A stretch of DNA of 64,000 bases from REEB52 sp964626905 (GTDB lineage Bacteria; Chlamydiota; Chlamydiia; Chlamydiales; SM23-39): NCBI GenBank assembly GCA_964626905.1, contig CAZVHA010000001.1, positions 248,001 through 312,000 on the forward strand, read 5' to 3'. The notes under the pieces were generated by a model. The model made no database searches, was not told the origin of the DNA, and worked only from the letters and a program-made list of their open reading frames with translations. The translations under genes and the position numbers were made by a program. Positions 49,664 to 57,111 of this stretch are shown here, in pieces. The stretch's first letter is position 1, and each line of letters starts with the position of its first letter.

Positions 49664-51313
49664 GGCCTCGTCGATGTGGGCAAAGATCCGCTCCTCTCCG
49701 ATCAAATCAGTAAGGCCCATCGCTTTGAGATCTTTAGCCGCCTGTCCCTTTACGCCGGAAAGGAGGAGCGTTGTTCTGCTCGATTTACACTTTTGGTGAA
49801 ACTCTTTCAGTGCGTGAACTCCAGAGGCGTCAATCAAGGGGACAAAGCGCATCCTCAAGATAAATACTTTGGGCGGCCTTTTCAGATTGTTCAATAGATC
49901 TTTCAAAAGATCTGCCACCGCAAAGAAGAAGGGGCCTTGCAGTTCGTAAATTTCAACATCGTCTGGGACATTTTTGTGGATGATCGCATCGACATCGTAT
50001 TTTTCGGGAAATTCTGAAATGGGCTCTTTGAAAAGATGGGTGAGTGAAACTGTTTTGGAGTATTCGCTCATCCGCTTCATGAAAAGAAAACTCGCAAGGA
50101 TCATCCCAAGGGTCACAGCAATGGTGATGTCGACAAAAACAGTGAGGAGAAATGCGGTGAGAAGAATCGCCACATCGCCTGCCGGCGCCCTCAAAAGGCG
50201 GATAAAGTGGGGCGCTTCTGCCATATTCCATGCGACCATGATCAAAACTGCTGCAAGAGCGCAAAGGGGAATTTGACTGACGACGGGCGCTAAAAAGAGG
50301 AGGATCAAAAAGAGGGTCACAGCATGGATCATCCCCGCCATCGGCGTCTGAGCCCCACTCTTGATATTGGCAGCGGTTCTCGCAATCGCCCCCGTCGCAG
50401 GAATCCCCCCAAAAAGAACCGACGCAAAATTGGCAATCCCCTGCCCCATCAACTCACAGTTCGACTTGTGCCGAGATCCCATCATCCCATCGGCAATCAC
50501 AGCAGATAAAAGCGATTCAATGGCCGCCAAAAAGGCGATCGTGATCGCATCTGTGCAAATTTCGGGTAGTTTGTCCAAAGGGATATAAAGGGAAGGAATT
50601 GAGGGGAGCGGTAAAGAACGGGGAATTTCACCAAACTTGGAGGCAATCGTCGCAACGTCTAAATGAAAAAGAGTTGCGATGAGAGTTCCGAAGATAATCG
50701 CACTGATTCCCCACGGAATTCTTGGAATCCATCTCCGGATCGCCAAAATCAGGATCAAAGTAGCCCCTCCCACCATAAGCGTCGGCATGTGCGTCGTGTG
50801 AATCACCTTGAAATAGGCCGCCCACTTTTCGATGAATCCCGCAGGAGCCGTTTGCATGCTGAGGCCAAAAAAGTCTTTGATCTGCGATGAGAAAATAATC
50901 AGGGCGATGCCCGATGTAAATCCCATCACCAAAGGATGCGGAATGTATTTGATCCAAGTACCGAGGCGAAAAATAGCTAAAACGATGAGGAGAATTGAGG
51001 CCAAAAGTGTCGAAATGGCAAGCCCCTCATACCCAGTTCTCTGAATGATGTCGTAAACAATGACGACAAAGGCTCCTGTCGGACCGCCAATTTGCGCGCG
51101 ACTCCCCCCGAAAAGCGAGATCAAAAATCCGGCGACGATGGCAGTAAAGAGCCCCCGATCAGGACTGACTCCCGATGAAATCGCAAATGCCATCGCAAGC
51201 GGGAGGGCAATGATGCCCACCGTCACTCCCGCAACGAGATCCTTTCGAAAAAGGGCCCTCGTGTAACCCATCTTGAGATAGAGGAACGATTTAGGTACGA
51301 ATTCTCGGAACAT
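49640..51313 (-). CDS. SulP family anion transporter with STAS domain
   Basis: 557 residues. Membrane part (about 1-420) with the SulP start FRKDLVAGVTVGIIALPLAMA, GPTGAFVVIVYDII, and NCELMGQGIANFASVLFGGIPATGAIART as the core; C-terminal STAS domain (about 440-550) with RMRFVPLIDASGVHALKEF. Family members carry sulfate, bicarbonate or dicarboxylates. Alone on its strand; overlaps the end of adk by 24 bases. Confidence 0.9.
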   Translation of the reverse strand: MFREFVPKSFLYLKMGYTRALFRKDLVAGVTVGIIALPLAMAFAISSGVSPDRGLFTAIVAGFLISLFGGSRAQIGGPTGAFVVIVYDIIQRTGYEGLAISTLLASILLIVLAIFRLGTWIKYIPHPLVMGFTSGIALIIFSSQIKDFFGLSMQTAPAGFIEKWAAYFKVIHTTHMPTLMVGGATLILILAIRRWIPRIPWGISAIIFGTLIATLFHLDVATIASKFGEIPRSLPLPSIPSLYIPLDKLPEICTDAITIAFLAAIESLLSAVIADGMMGSRHKSNCELMGQGIANFASVLFGGIPATGAIARTAANIKSGAQTPMAGMIHAVTLFLILLFLAPVVSQIPLCALAAVLIMVAWNMAEAPHFIRLLRAPAGDVAILLTAFLLTVFVDITIAVTLGMILASFLFMKRMSEYSKTVSLTHLFKEPISEFPEKYDVDAIIHKNVPDDVEIYELQGPFFFAVADLLKDLLNNLKRPPKVFILRMRFVPLIDASGVHALKEFHQKCKSSRTTLLLSGVKGQAAKDLKAMGLTDLIGEERIFAHIDEALHYAEKI

Positions 51314-51359
51314 CTTAGTATTTCCTCAAAAATACCCGCATCATACACCAAAGGCGATT

Positions 51360-51644
51360 TTAATTGTGGTGATGATGCCCGTGATGACGCCCATGATGGT
51401 ACTGAGAGCGGTAATAATAGGGCCCCCCATAATAGTATCTGCGTCTCCAAGAATAATAGGCAGGATAATCAGAATAGTAGACCCCGTAATAATACCCTGG
51501 GCCATACCAGTCACCATAGTACCCATCATTATAATAGACAGGGCCCGGGGGCGGTGGTTGAGGACCTACATCGACCCCCGCACGCACCATTGCTGAAAGC
51601 GAACTCCCCGCCAAAATACAAGATAAATAGAGCAAGTACTTCAT
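51360..51644 (-). CDS. Secreted Tyr/Gly/His-rich small protein
   Basis: 94 residues. Signal peptide (1-18, ending SLSA), then a Pro stretch and Tyr/Gly repeats (DGYYGDWYGPGYYYGVYY) and a His-rich end (HHGRHHGHHHH). Low complexity, family unknown. The Tyr-rich part could form a cross-linked surface layer, and the His tail could bind metal. ATG start, no clear neighbour in an operon. Confidence 0.65.
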   Translation of the reverse strand: MKYLLYLSCILAGSSLSAMVRAGVDVGPQPPPPGPVYYNDGYYGDWYGPGYYYGVYYSDYPAYYSWRRRYYYGGPYYYRSQYHHGRHHGHHHHN

Positions 51645-51788
51645 AAATCACCTCTTAATTTGCACTATGAAAAATTTGCCCGATTCAGGCAACTAAATTC
51701 TTATCGGGATAACAAACACTCTCTTATTGAATTATAATACAAAATAATTTATAATTAATTCGTAACAAACTTTAATTAAACGGTAATT

Positions 51789-52031
51789 ATGAATTCAGTT
51801 CAAAATAATAAACAAAGTAATCAAGTAGGACTTTTTCGTTGTGATGATGTCTTCAATATGGTCCGCGATTTTCTGCCCACAAAGGATCGGCTCTCTCTTC
51901 TTTTCGTAAATAAATATATCCACAATATGAAAGATCCAAAAATCGATGGGGAAATGGCCATGGCGAAAGAAGTGGCCGAGCTGAAACGGCAGGGGATTTT
52001 TACCAAGATTTTACGTATGTGCCACATATAA
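51789..52031 (+). CDS. Minimal F-box-like protein
   Basis: 80 residues. Residues 17-50 (RCDDVFNMVRDFLPTKDRLS, then LLFVNKYIHNM) follow the F-box pattern LPxxxxxxIxxFLxxxDxxxLxxVNK. There is no substrate-binding domain behind it, so it may be an adaptor, a decoy or the remnant of a longer effector. AT-rich upstream region with TATAAT at 51733-51738. Second F-box protein of the window. Confidence 0.6.
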   Translation: MNSVQNNKQSNQVGLFRCDDVFNMVRDFLPTKDRLSLLFVNKYIHNMKDPKIDGEMAMAKEVAELKRQGIFTKILRMCHI

Positions 52032-52045
52032 TCCCATTATTAAAC

Positions 52046-53437
52046 TCACCAGAGGGCTAGGATCTTCCACCAAAGCCCCCCGACGATGAGCCAAATCCCA
52101 ATATTGACGAGCGAAATAATGAAGCCAAACTTACACCAGGTGGCAACCGAGACATAACCGGTCCCAAAAAGGATCGGCGCAGGCCCCGATCCATAGTGGG
52201 TGAGCCCCGCATAAAGGCTGCTAAAAAATCCGAGCGTTAAAACCGCGAGTTCTGGCGGTGTTCCAAGAGCAATAGAGACGATCAGGAGTGGGGAAAACAT
52301 CGCGCCGATATGGGCGACGCTACTCGCAAAAAAGTAGTGGGTGTAAAAATAGATCAGCGCCACAAAAAGAAAGCCTGCGAACCAGTGAAAGGTGCCCACT
52401 TGCGCCACCACCCAATGACTAAACCAGGTCGTAATCCCAAACTTGTTGAGAAAACCAGAGAGGGTGATGAGTGTCGCAAACCAGACAAATGTATCCCATG
52501 CACTCGTCTCTTCCAAAATGTCTTTCCATTTGAGAATGCCGCTTAAAAGGAGAATCACAAGCCCAAGCATTGCAGCCACCGTCGCTGTCATCTTGATTTT
52601 CGGCCCGACAATCCAAAGAAAGATGAGGAGAACGAAAGTAAAGAGCATAATTCGCTCTTGATTGCTCATCGGCCCCATCGCCCGCAGTTTTTCAAAGGCC
52701 ATCTCCTTTGCATGCGGAGTTTGCCTAATCACGGGAGAAATCAAACGAAAAAGGACATAGGGCACAATCAATAGGCTCAAAAGACCCGGCAAAATAGCCG
52801 CAATCGCCCACTTTGCCCAAGTGATCTCAATCCCGTGCGCCCTCGCGAGCTCCGCAATGAGTGGGTTGCCCGCCATCGCCGTCAAAAACATCGCACTCGT
52901 AATCACCGATCCTTGAAAAGCCGTGAGCGCTAAAAAGCCCCCCATCTTCGGATCGTGCGAAGCACCTGTGAAAATCTCAGCAAGCGACTTCATCATTGGG
53001 TAGATAATCCCCCCAACACGGGCCGTCACACTCGGAATCGCTGGCGCCAAAATCAAATCGGTTGCCACAAGTCCATATCCGAGCCCCAAACTATTTTTCC
53101 CAAGCAGACTCATCACCTTGTAACTAAACCTGTTCCCCAACCCCGTAAAAATAAAGCCGCGCGCGATAAAAAAAGCAAAAACAACAAGCCACACAACCTC
53201 ATTGCTAAAACCGCTAAACGCCTCCGCGAATGTGAGCACCCCCGTCATCGCAGATACTGTGAGTGACAAAATGGCAATCACCCCCATCGGCAAAGGACGT
53301 AAAATCACCCCCGCCATCGTCGCGACAAAAATCGCGAATAGCGCCCACCCATTTGGGGAAACCTCCTCCGGTCTCGGCATCCCCCAAAAGACCAACCCCA
53401 CCAATATCGTAAATCCCAGTCGCATCCAGCTATTCAT
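52046..53437 (-). CDS. DASS family dicarboxylate (2-oxoglutarate/malate) transporter
   Basis: 463 residues, 12 or so hydrophobic segments. Family pieces: GWALFAIFVATMAGVILRPLP, SAMFLTAMAGNPLIAELA (the SNT-like motif region), WDTFVWFATLITLSGFLNKFG, and LTHYGSGPAPILFGTGY near the end. Similar to plant plastid DiT1 and chlamydial YbhI-like carriers, which import 2-oxoglutarate or malate in exchange for other dicarboxylates. Probably feeds the truncated TCA cycle of an intracellular bacterium. Confidence 0.9.
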   Translation of the reverse strand: MNSWMRLGFTILVGLVFWGMPRPEEVSPNGWALFAIFVATMAGVILRPLPMGVIAILSLTVSAMTGVLTFAEAFSGFSNEVVWLVVFAFFIARGFIFTGLGNRFSYKVMSLLGKNSLGLGYGLVATDLILAPAIPSVTARVGGIIYPMMKSLAEIFTGASHDPKMGGFLALTAFQGSVITSAMFLTAMAGNPLIAELARAHGIEITWAKWAIAAILPGLLSLLIVPYVLFRLISPVIRQTPHAKEMAFEKLRAMGPMSNQERIMLFTFVLLIFLWIVGPKIKMTATVAAMLGLVILLLSGILKWKDILEETSAWDTFVWFATLITLSGFLNKFGITTWFSHWVVAQVGTFHWFAGFLFVALIYFYTHYFFASSVAHIGAMFSPLLIVSIALGTPPELAVLTLGFFSSLYAGLTHYGSGPAPILFGTGYVSVATWCKFGFIISLVNIGIWLIVGGLWWKILALW

Positions 53438-53476
53438 TCCAGACCCCTTCCAATGTAAATAAAATTATAAATGGTC

Positions 53477-53506
53477 TGGTCATTTTCTGCATCTATGTGC
53501 TATATT
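53477..53506 (+). promoter_or_regulatory. Possible promoter
   Basis: TGGTCA, 18 bases, TATATT, in front of the unknown membrane protein starting at 53538; a ribosome site GAGGGGAG follows. Confidence 0.4.
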
Positions 53507-53537
53507 CTCGCCCAATAAATGAGGGGAGATTCTTAAA

Positions 53538-53930
53538 ATGGCTCAATTAGGGAAAGTCGAAGAAAATAAACGACTTGGAATTCCAAATGAAAAAAAAGAT
53601 TTAATCGATAAACACTTTATTAAAGTTTCATTTGCCATTTCTACCCTTGTCCTCTACATTTTGCAGCCCCTTTCTCTTCTCTTAGGAATGGTGGGTGGCT
53701 TTTTGTTAAATAAGTCTATTCAACCCAATTTGAAAGTGAAAAACTCGGGGGAGATCCTCACGGTGATGAATGCGGCGGCAGCCATTGTCGCAGCCATTGC
53801 CGCTCTCGTCCTTTTGACGCCTGGGGGAAGTTTGGGGGGAATCATCCGGCTAGTGCCTCTTCTCTTCTCGATGGGGGTCGGCTCTTCTATTTATAGAGGA
53901 TATAGCTGGCTCACAACGAAGTCCTCTTAA
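53538..53930 (+). CDS. Small membrane protein
   Basis: 130 residues, unrecognised. Four hydrophobic stretches (about 30-60, 75-93, 95-112), the first a long pair ILQPLSLLLGMVGGFLL. Short basic N-terminus (KKDLIDKHFIK). Overlaps the convergent RDD gene by 20 bases. Similar layout to bilobed inclusion proteins but too general to name. Confidence 0.6.
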   Translation: MAQLGKVEENKRLGIPNEKKDLIDKHFIKVSFAISTLVLYILQPLSLLLGMVGGFLLNKSIQPNLKVKNSGEILTVMNAAAAIVAAIAALVLLTPGGSLGGIIRLVPLLFSMGVGSSIYRGYSWLTTKSS

Positions 53931-54480
53931 CCTGCATGTAATAAAAAAGCCCCGCAGCTGCGACGACAACGGCGATGTAAATGCGCCACCTCCCAATCGG
54001 GTGATGGGTCACTTCGACATGATCTTCTCTGTCCCAACTGGTTATTTTCTGCAATTTGAGCTTGTGATAAGCGATGAGAAGACAAAAGACGTTAAGACCC
54101 ACAATCCCCATCCCAAATCCCCGAAACCAGACATTGAAACTCCGCTTCAGGGCTAAAAAGAAGGGAAGCGTTTTTTTTCTTCCCGCTTTGAGTGTTGTTT
54201 TGAGGAAATATTTTCCGGGAGTTGTCCCCAATGTGCTGAGGAAAATGGCTTCAATTGGGATCCAAACAAAAAACTCAAACGGGATAAAACGCTCAAAATT
54301 TCCGAGCGGCAATTTTCCATGAAAAAGAGCTCTTGTCGAAAGGAGCAGTAGGCAAAAAAGAGAATAGTCAAAGAAACGGGCAATACAGCGGATCCAAGGA
54401 TTGACGCGGGCCAGATTTTCCTTAGGCCCTTGCGGTCTTTCAATGATGATCTCAGAAGGTTCAATGACATGATCGTTCAT
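53911..54480 (-). CDS. RDD family membrane protein
   Basis: 189 residues. RDD pattern: Arg in NPWIRCIARFFDYSLFCL, FIPFEFFVWIPIEAIFL, GTTPGKYFLKTTL. One extra C-terminal helix (YIAVVVAAAGLFYYM). The family is suspected of transport roles. The ATG lies only 10 bases from the arm of a 191-bp palindromic repeat, so the promoter must lie within or beyond that repeat. Confidence 0.85.
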   Translation of the reverse strand: MNDHVIEPSEIIIERPQGPKENLARVNPWIRCIARFFDYSLFCLLLLSTRALFHGKLPLGNFERFIPFEFFVWIPIEAIFLSTLGTTPGKYFLKTTLKAGRKKTLPFFLALKRSFNVWFRGFGMGIVGLNVFCLLIAYHKLKLQKITSWDREDHVEVTHHPIGRWRIYIAVVVAAAGLFYYMQVKRTSL

Positions 54481-54490
54481 GGTGGGCCAG

Positions 54491-54681
54491 TTTAACTCGA
54501 CTTTTCAACTTTTTAGGGCCGCCTGCCTCGTCTATTTGCCCCCGGACGTTCGACCTTGGTCGAACTGGGAGATTATTTAAAATGGGAAGGGGTTTTTAAC
54601 CCCTCCCCATTTTAAATAACTCCCCTGAGAACAAATATCTCGAGGCCGATCGCCCTAAAAAGTTGTAGAGTCGAGTTTAAA
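54491..54681. repeat. 191-bp structured palindrome (family A, copy 2, inverted)
   Basis: Reverse-oriented relative of 29523-29705. Outer arms TTTAACTCGACTTTTCAACT... pair with ...AGTTGTAGAGTCGAGTTTAA; inside are GCCTCGTCTATTTG with CAAATATCTCGAGGC, a short hairpin at 54548-54565 and a long hairpin at 54573-54619 around AAGGGGTTTTTAACCCC. It overlaps the stop codon of tsaC and comes within 10 bases of the RDD gene start. Confidence 0.9.
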
Positions 54682-55561
54682 CGATCTGACCACTCGCGCG
54701 CAAGAGTCGATTCATCAAGGCAAAATCTTTTTGCACCTCCTCATCGCAATAAATTTGGATGTGGGATCTATTTTCCCGATCAGCTTCTCTCAAATCGGCG
54801 TAGAGCGATTTGGCTCTCGGCATCAGATAGCCTTTATGAAGCTCTTCTTTTTGAAAAATGAGCTCAATTTGCGCCCTCGGGGCATAATGGCGATATTTCA
54901 TGCCAGGAGATAGGATTGGAGTATCCCGATCAAAAAGACGCACCCTTTTCCCCAAAACCTCCTCAATCGCCTCTTTGGTGATTTTACCCGGCCGAAGGAG
55001 AAGAGGCTCATCATGGATGAGGCTAATCACACTCGATTCAATCCCGATATCGCACTCCCCCCCATCGATTGCATAGCCAACCCTTCCATCCAAGTCTTCA
55101 AGAACATCGATCAATCGCGTCCCGCTCGGCTTGCCCGAAAGATTGGCAGATGGGGCAACCAGCGGCTCCCCTACCCTTTCGATCAGTTCTCTCGCAATCG
55201 GGTGCAGTGGCATCCGGATCCCAATGGCCATAAGACCCGCTGTCGCGATCTCTGGTACCTCTTTGCGCTTCGGGACAACCATCGCCAAAGGCCCCGGCCA
55301 AAAGACTTCTGCGAGAGTAAAAAAATCGGGGCTAAAATGCTCTGCAATCCGGTAGGCCTCATCGAGCGATGCGATATGGGCAATGAGAGGGTTGTCAATG
55401 GGGCGCCTTTTAATCGTAAAAATTTTTTGAATCGCCCCCTCATTGAAGATCGGGGCTCCAAGACCATAAACCGTTTCCGTCGGAAAAACAACCGGCTCCC
55501 CCTTGCGGAGCGCTTCAATCGCTAAAGATAAATCGGACCCTTGAAGGATTTGCGTTTTCAT
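54677..55561 (-). CDS. tsaC: Threonylcarbamoyl-AMP synthase (Sua5/TsaC)
   Basis: Makes L-threonylcarbamoyl-AMP for t6A37 of tRNA. 294 residues: YrdC domain (1-205) with VVFPTETVYGLGAPIFN, KRRPIDNPLIAHI, WPGPLAMVVP, GIRMPLHPIARELI, APSANLSGKPSGT, ESSVISL and LLRPGKIT; then a linker SPGMKYRHYAPRA typical of Sua5 and a shortened C-terminal Sua5 domain. The stop codon lies in the arm of a palindromic repeat. ATG start. Confidence 0.9.
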   Translation of the reverse strand: MKTQILQGSDLSLAIEALRKGEPVVFPTETVYGLGAPIFNEGAIQKIFTIKRRPIDNPLIAHIASLDEAYRIAEHFSPDFFTLAEVFWPGPLAMVVPKRKEVPEIATAGLMAIGIRMPLHPIARELIERVGEPLVAPSANLSGKPSGTRLIDVLEDLDGRVGYAIDGGECDIGIESSVISLIHDEPLLLRPGKITKEAIEEVLGKRVRLFDRDTPILSPGMKYRHYAPRAQIELIFQKEELHKGYLMPRAKSLYADLREADRENRSHIQIYCDEEVQKDFALMNRLLRASGQIV

Positions 55562-55620
55562 CAGATAAGCAGTTTATGGAAGAAGGCCGATCCTGGCAAC
55601 TGTGAAAAAGCTTTTGAAAA

Positions 55621-56127
55621 ATGAAGGATTGCGATAAACCATTACGTATGACGACTCGAGATTCGCAATCTGATAGTGTCCCGTTTTCCAAAAATGGCCG
55701 CTCTTCCCATCGAACTGGGCCTGAGCAGCTTGTAGGGCTTGGGATCTATCTTTCGATCGCTTTGGGATTTGCCATTATTTCGGGGCTAAAGATCCATTTT
55801 TTATCGATGATCTATGCCCTTTTTTTGGCTCTTGGGATGTGGGCCCTTTGGCGAAAAGTTTCGCTCAGGCTTCTTTTCCTCGAAATTTCGCTCTTTGCCT
55901 CCCAGTTTTTTCTGCAGCTTTTTTGGGGGATCAGCCATTTTCTTTTGGGCCAATCGCTTCTTTCACTCGTTGCGCTCCTCCTCCTTTCATGCAACACCCT
56001 CATGATTGCCCTTTTGCTTTGGAGGAAAGAAAAAATTTCGGGCGCCCTCTATTTCTTTCCCCTTTTATGGGTCTTTTATTGGACTTTCATCAACATGATC
56101 ACCTGTATGTCGAACCCGGGAGGATGA
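55621..56127 (+). CDS. TspO/MBR-like membrane protein
   Basis: 168 residues (159 if ATG 55648 is used). Five hydrophobic helices as in TspO. Recognisable family traces: SMIYALFLALGMWALWRKV (LYxLMGxAxWLVW in TspO), LFASQFFLQLFWG (LFxxQLxLNxxWS) and YFFPLLWVFYWTFINMITCM (LxPYLxWVxFAxxLN). The N-terminal WYxxLxxPxWxPP part is not seen, so the match is partial. TspO binds porphyrins and lipids. One base separates it from a TMEM14-like gene, another protein tied to porphyrin movement in eukaryotes. Confidence 0.7.
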   Translation: MKDCDKPLRMTTRDSQSDSVPFSKNGRSSHRTGPEQLVGLGIYLSIALGFAIISGLKIHFLSMIYALFLALGMWALWRKVSLRLLFLEISLFASQFFLQLFWGISHFLLGQSLLSLVALLLLSCNTLMIALLLWRKEKISGALYFFPLLWVFYWTFINMITCMSNPGG

Positions 56128-56128
56128 C

Positions 56129-56455
56129 ATGATAAAAAAATCGACCAGTTGGACAGTGTTAATCTATGGGATTTTGATTGCACTACTGGGATATCTCGGC
56201 TACTCCAAAGGGGGCAGTGAAATTTCTCTCTATGCAGGTTGCGGGTTTGGGGCCCTTTTGGTCCTCAGCTCGCTCCTGATGTTCTTCAAGATCCGTTTTG
56301 GCTCCTACGCCGCTTTAGCCCTTACTTTAGCCTTGACTGCGCTCTTTGCGATTCGCTACTCGATGACAGCTAAGGAAATGCCCGCAATTCTTGCAGTCTT
56401 GAGCGCAGCTGTCCTCCTCTTTCTCCTCGCAAAAGCAGTAAAATGGAAACGATAA
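56129..56455 (+). CDS. TMEM14 family small membrane protein
   Basis: 108 residues with four hydrophobic helices. TMEM14 pattern: VLIYGILIALLGYLGYSKGG, SEISLYAGCGFGALLVLSSL, FGSYAALALTLALTALF, then RYSMTAKEMPAILAVLSA. In animals TMEM14C exports protoporphyrinogen from mitochondria; bacterial members are unstudied. Start ATG with GGGAGG upstream, inside the end of the TspO-like gene. Both look co-translated. Confidence 0.8.
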   Translation: MIKKSTSWTVLIYGILIALLGYLGYSKGGSEISLYAGCGFGALLVLSSLLMFFKIRFGSYAALALTLALTALFAIRYSMTAKEMPAILAVLSAAVLLFLLAKAVKWKR

Positions 56456-56524
56456 AAAAAAATCGAGTCCGCCTCACTTCTGAGGCGATCTCGATCTAAA
56501 ACCTACGACATAAAGAGTTTAAAG

Positions 56525-56737
56525 CTATTCTTTCGCCATGATTGCAGCAACGACTGGAGACTTACGGCGTCTGCGTCTGCGCTTATGATGGCTTTTTTTT
56601 GCTTTTCTCTTTGTAGATCTCTTTGCTTTTTTTCGTCTTCGAGTTTTGCTCTTGTGAGCTTTTGCTCTTTTGTGTTTTCGACGATGTGTCTTTTTATGAG
56701 CTTTCTTTGAAGCTCTTTTTTTTCTTCGTTTAACCAT
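56525..56737 (-). CDS. hctB: Histone H1-like Hc2-type DNA-binding protein
   Basis: 70 residues, about half Lys, Arg or His: MVKRRKKRASKKAHKKTHRR and so on to RRRRRRKSPVVAAIMAKE. Such Lys/Arg-rich proteins condense the chlamydial nucleoid in late development. Short relative to C. trachomatis HctB. The AAGGAG site precedes the ATG at good distance, and a consensus promoter lies about 75 bases upstream. The His content is higher than in classical Hc2. Could be substrate of the SET enzymes in this window (inference). Confidence 0.8.
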   Translation of the reverse strand: MVKRRKKRASKKAHKKTHRRKHKRAKAHKSKTRRRKKAKRSTKRKAKKSHHKRRRRRRKSPVVAAIMAKE

Positions 56738-56816
56738 GTTATTTTTCTCCTTATTCGTAAGTGATCAGATCCTACTTGCGGCAACACTCCGCGCTCAAAC
56801 CGTCCTTACAATCATA

Positions 56817-56845
56817 AGTATATATTTTTCTCGAAATAAATTCAA
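56817..56845 (-). promoter_or_regulatory. Promoter of the Hc2-like histone gene
   Basis: Minus strand TTGAAT (56840-56845), 17 bases, TATACT (56817-56822). Expected transcript leader of about 70 bases before the ATG, enough room for post-transcriptional control of the kind known for chlamydial histone mRNAs. Confidence 0.7.
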
Positions 56846-57111
56846 ATATATTGCGCAATTTGTAATGTTTTTGAAACTAACAAGAACTGATAAAAGTATT
56901 CTCAGAACACCTTCTGGAGGCAATTTTGCCCCAATTTACACATCTGAAAAAAAATAATATTTTGTGAAAACACTCACCCTTCCGAATTGAAATGTCGTAA
57001 CACGCTTATAATTAGAGCGTTATATAAATCAAGTATTTTTAATATATTCATTACAAGCACCTTACAATTTGTTAATGCACCGATTTAGTTTTTTGCGATA
57101 TCCTAAAAAAC
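56846..57111. other. AT-rich intergenic region
   Basis: Very AT-rich stretch between the divergent histone gene and rarA. TATAAT occurs at about 57007-57012, but no good -35 is at the right distance. The short plus-strand frame overlapping 56736-56957 has no coding look. Nothing else recognised. Confidence 0.4.

Noticed and set aside
56736..56957. Plus-strand 73-codon frame divergent from the histone gene
   Set aside because: Runs over the histone promoter in AT-rich sequence; no ribosome site.
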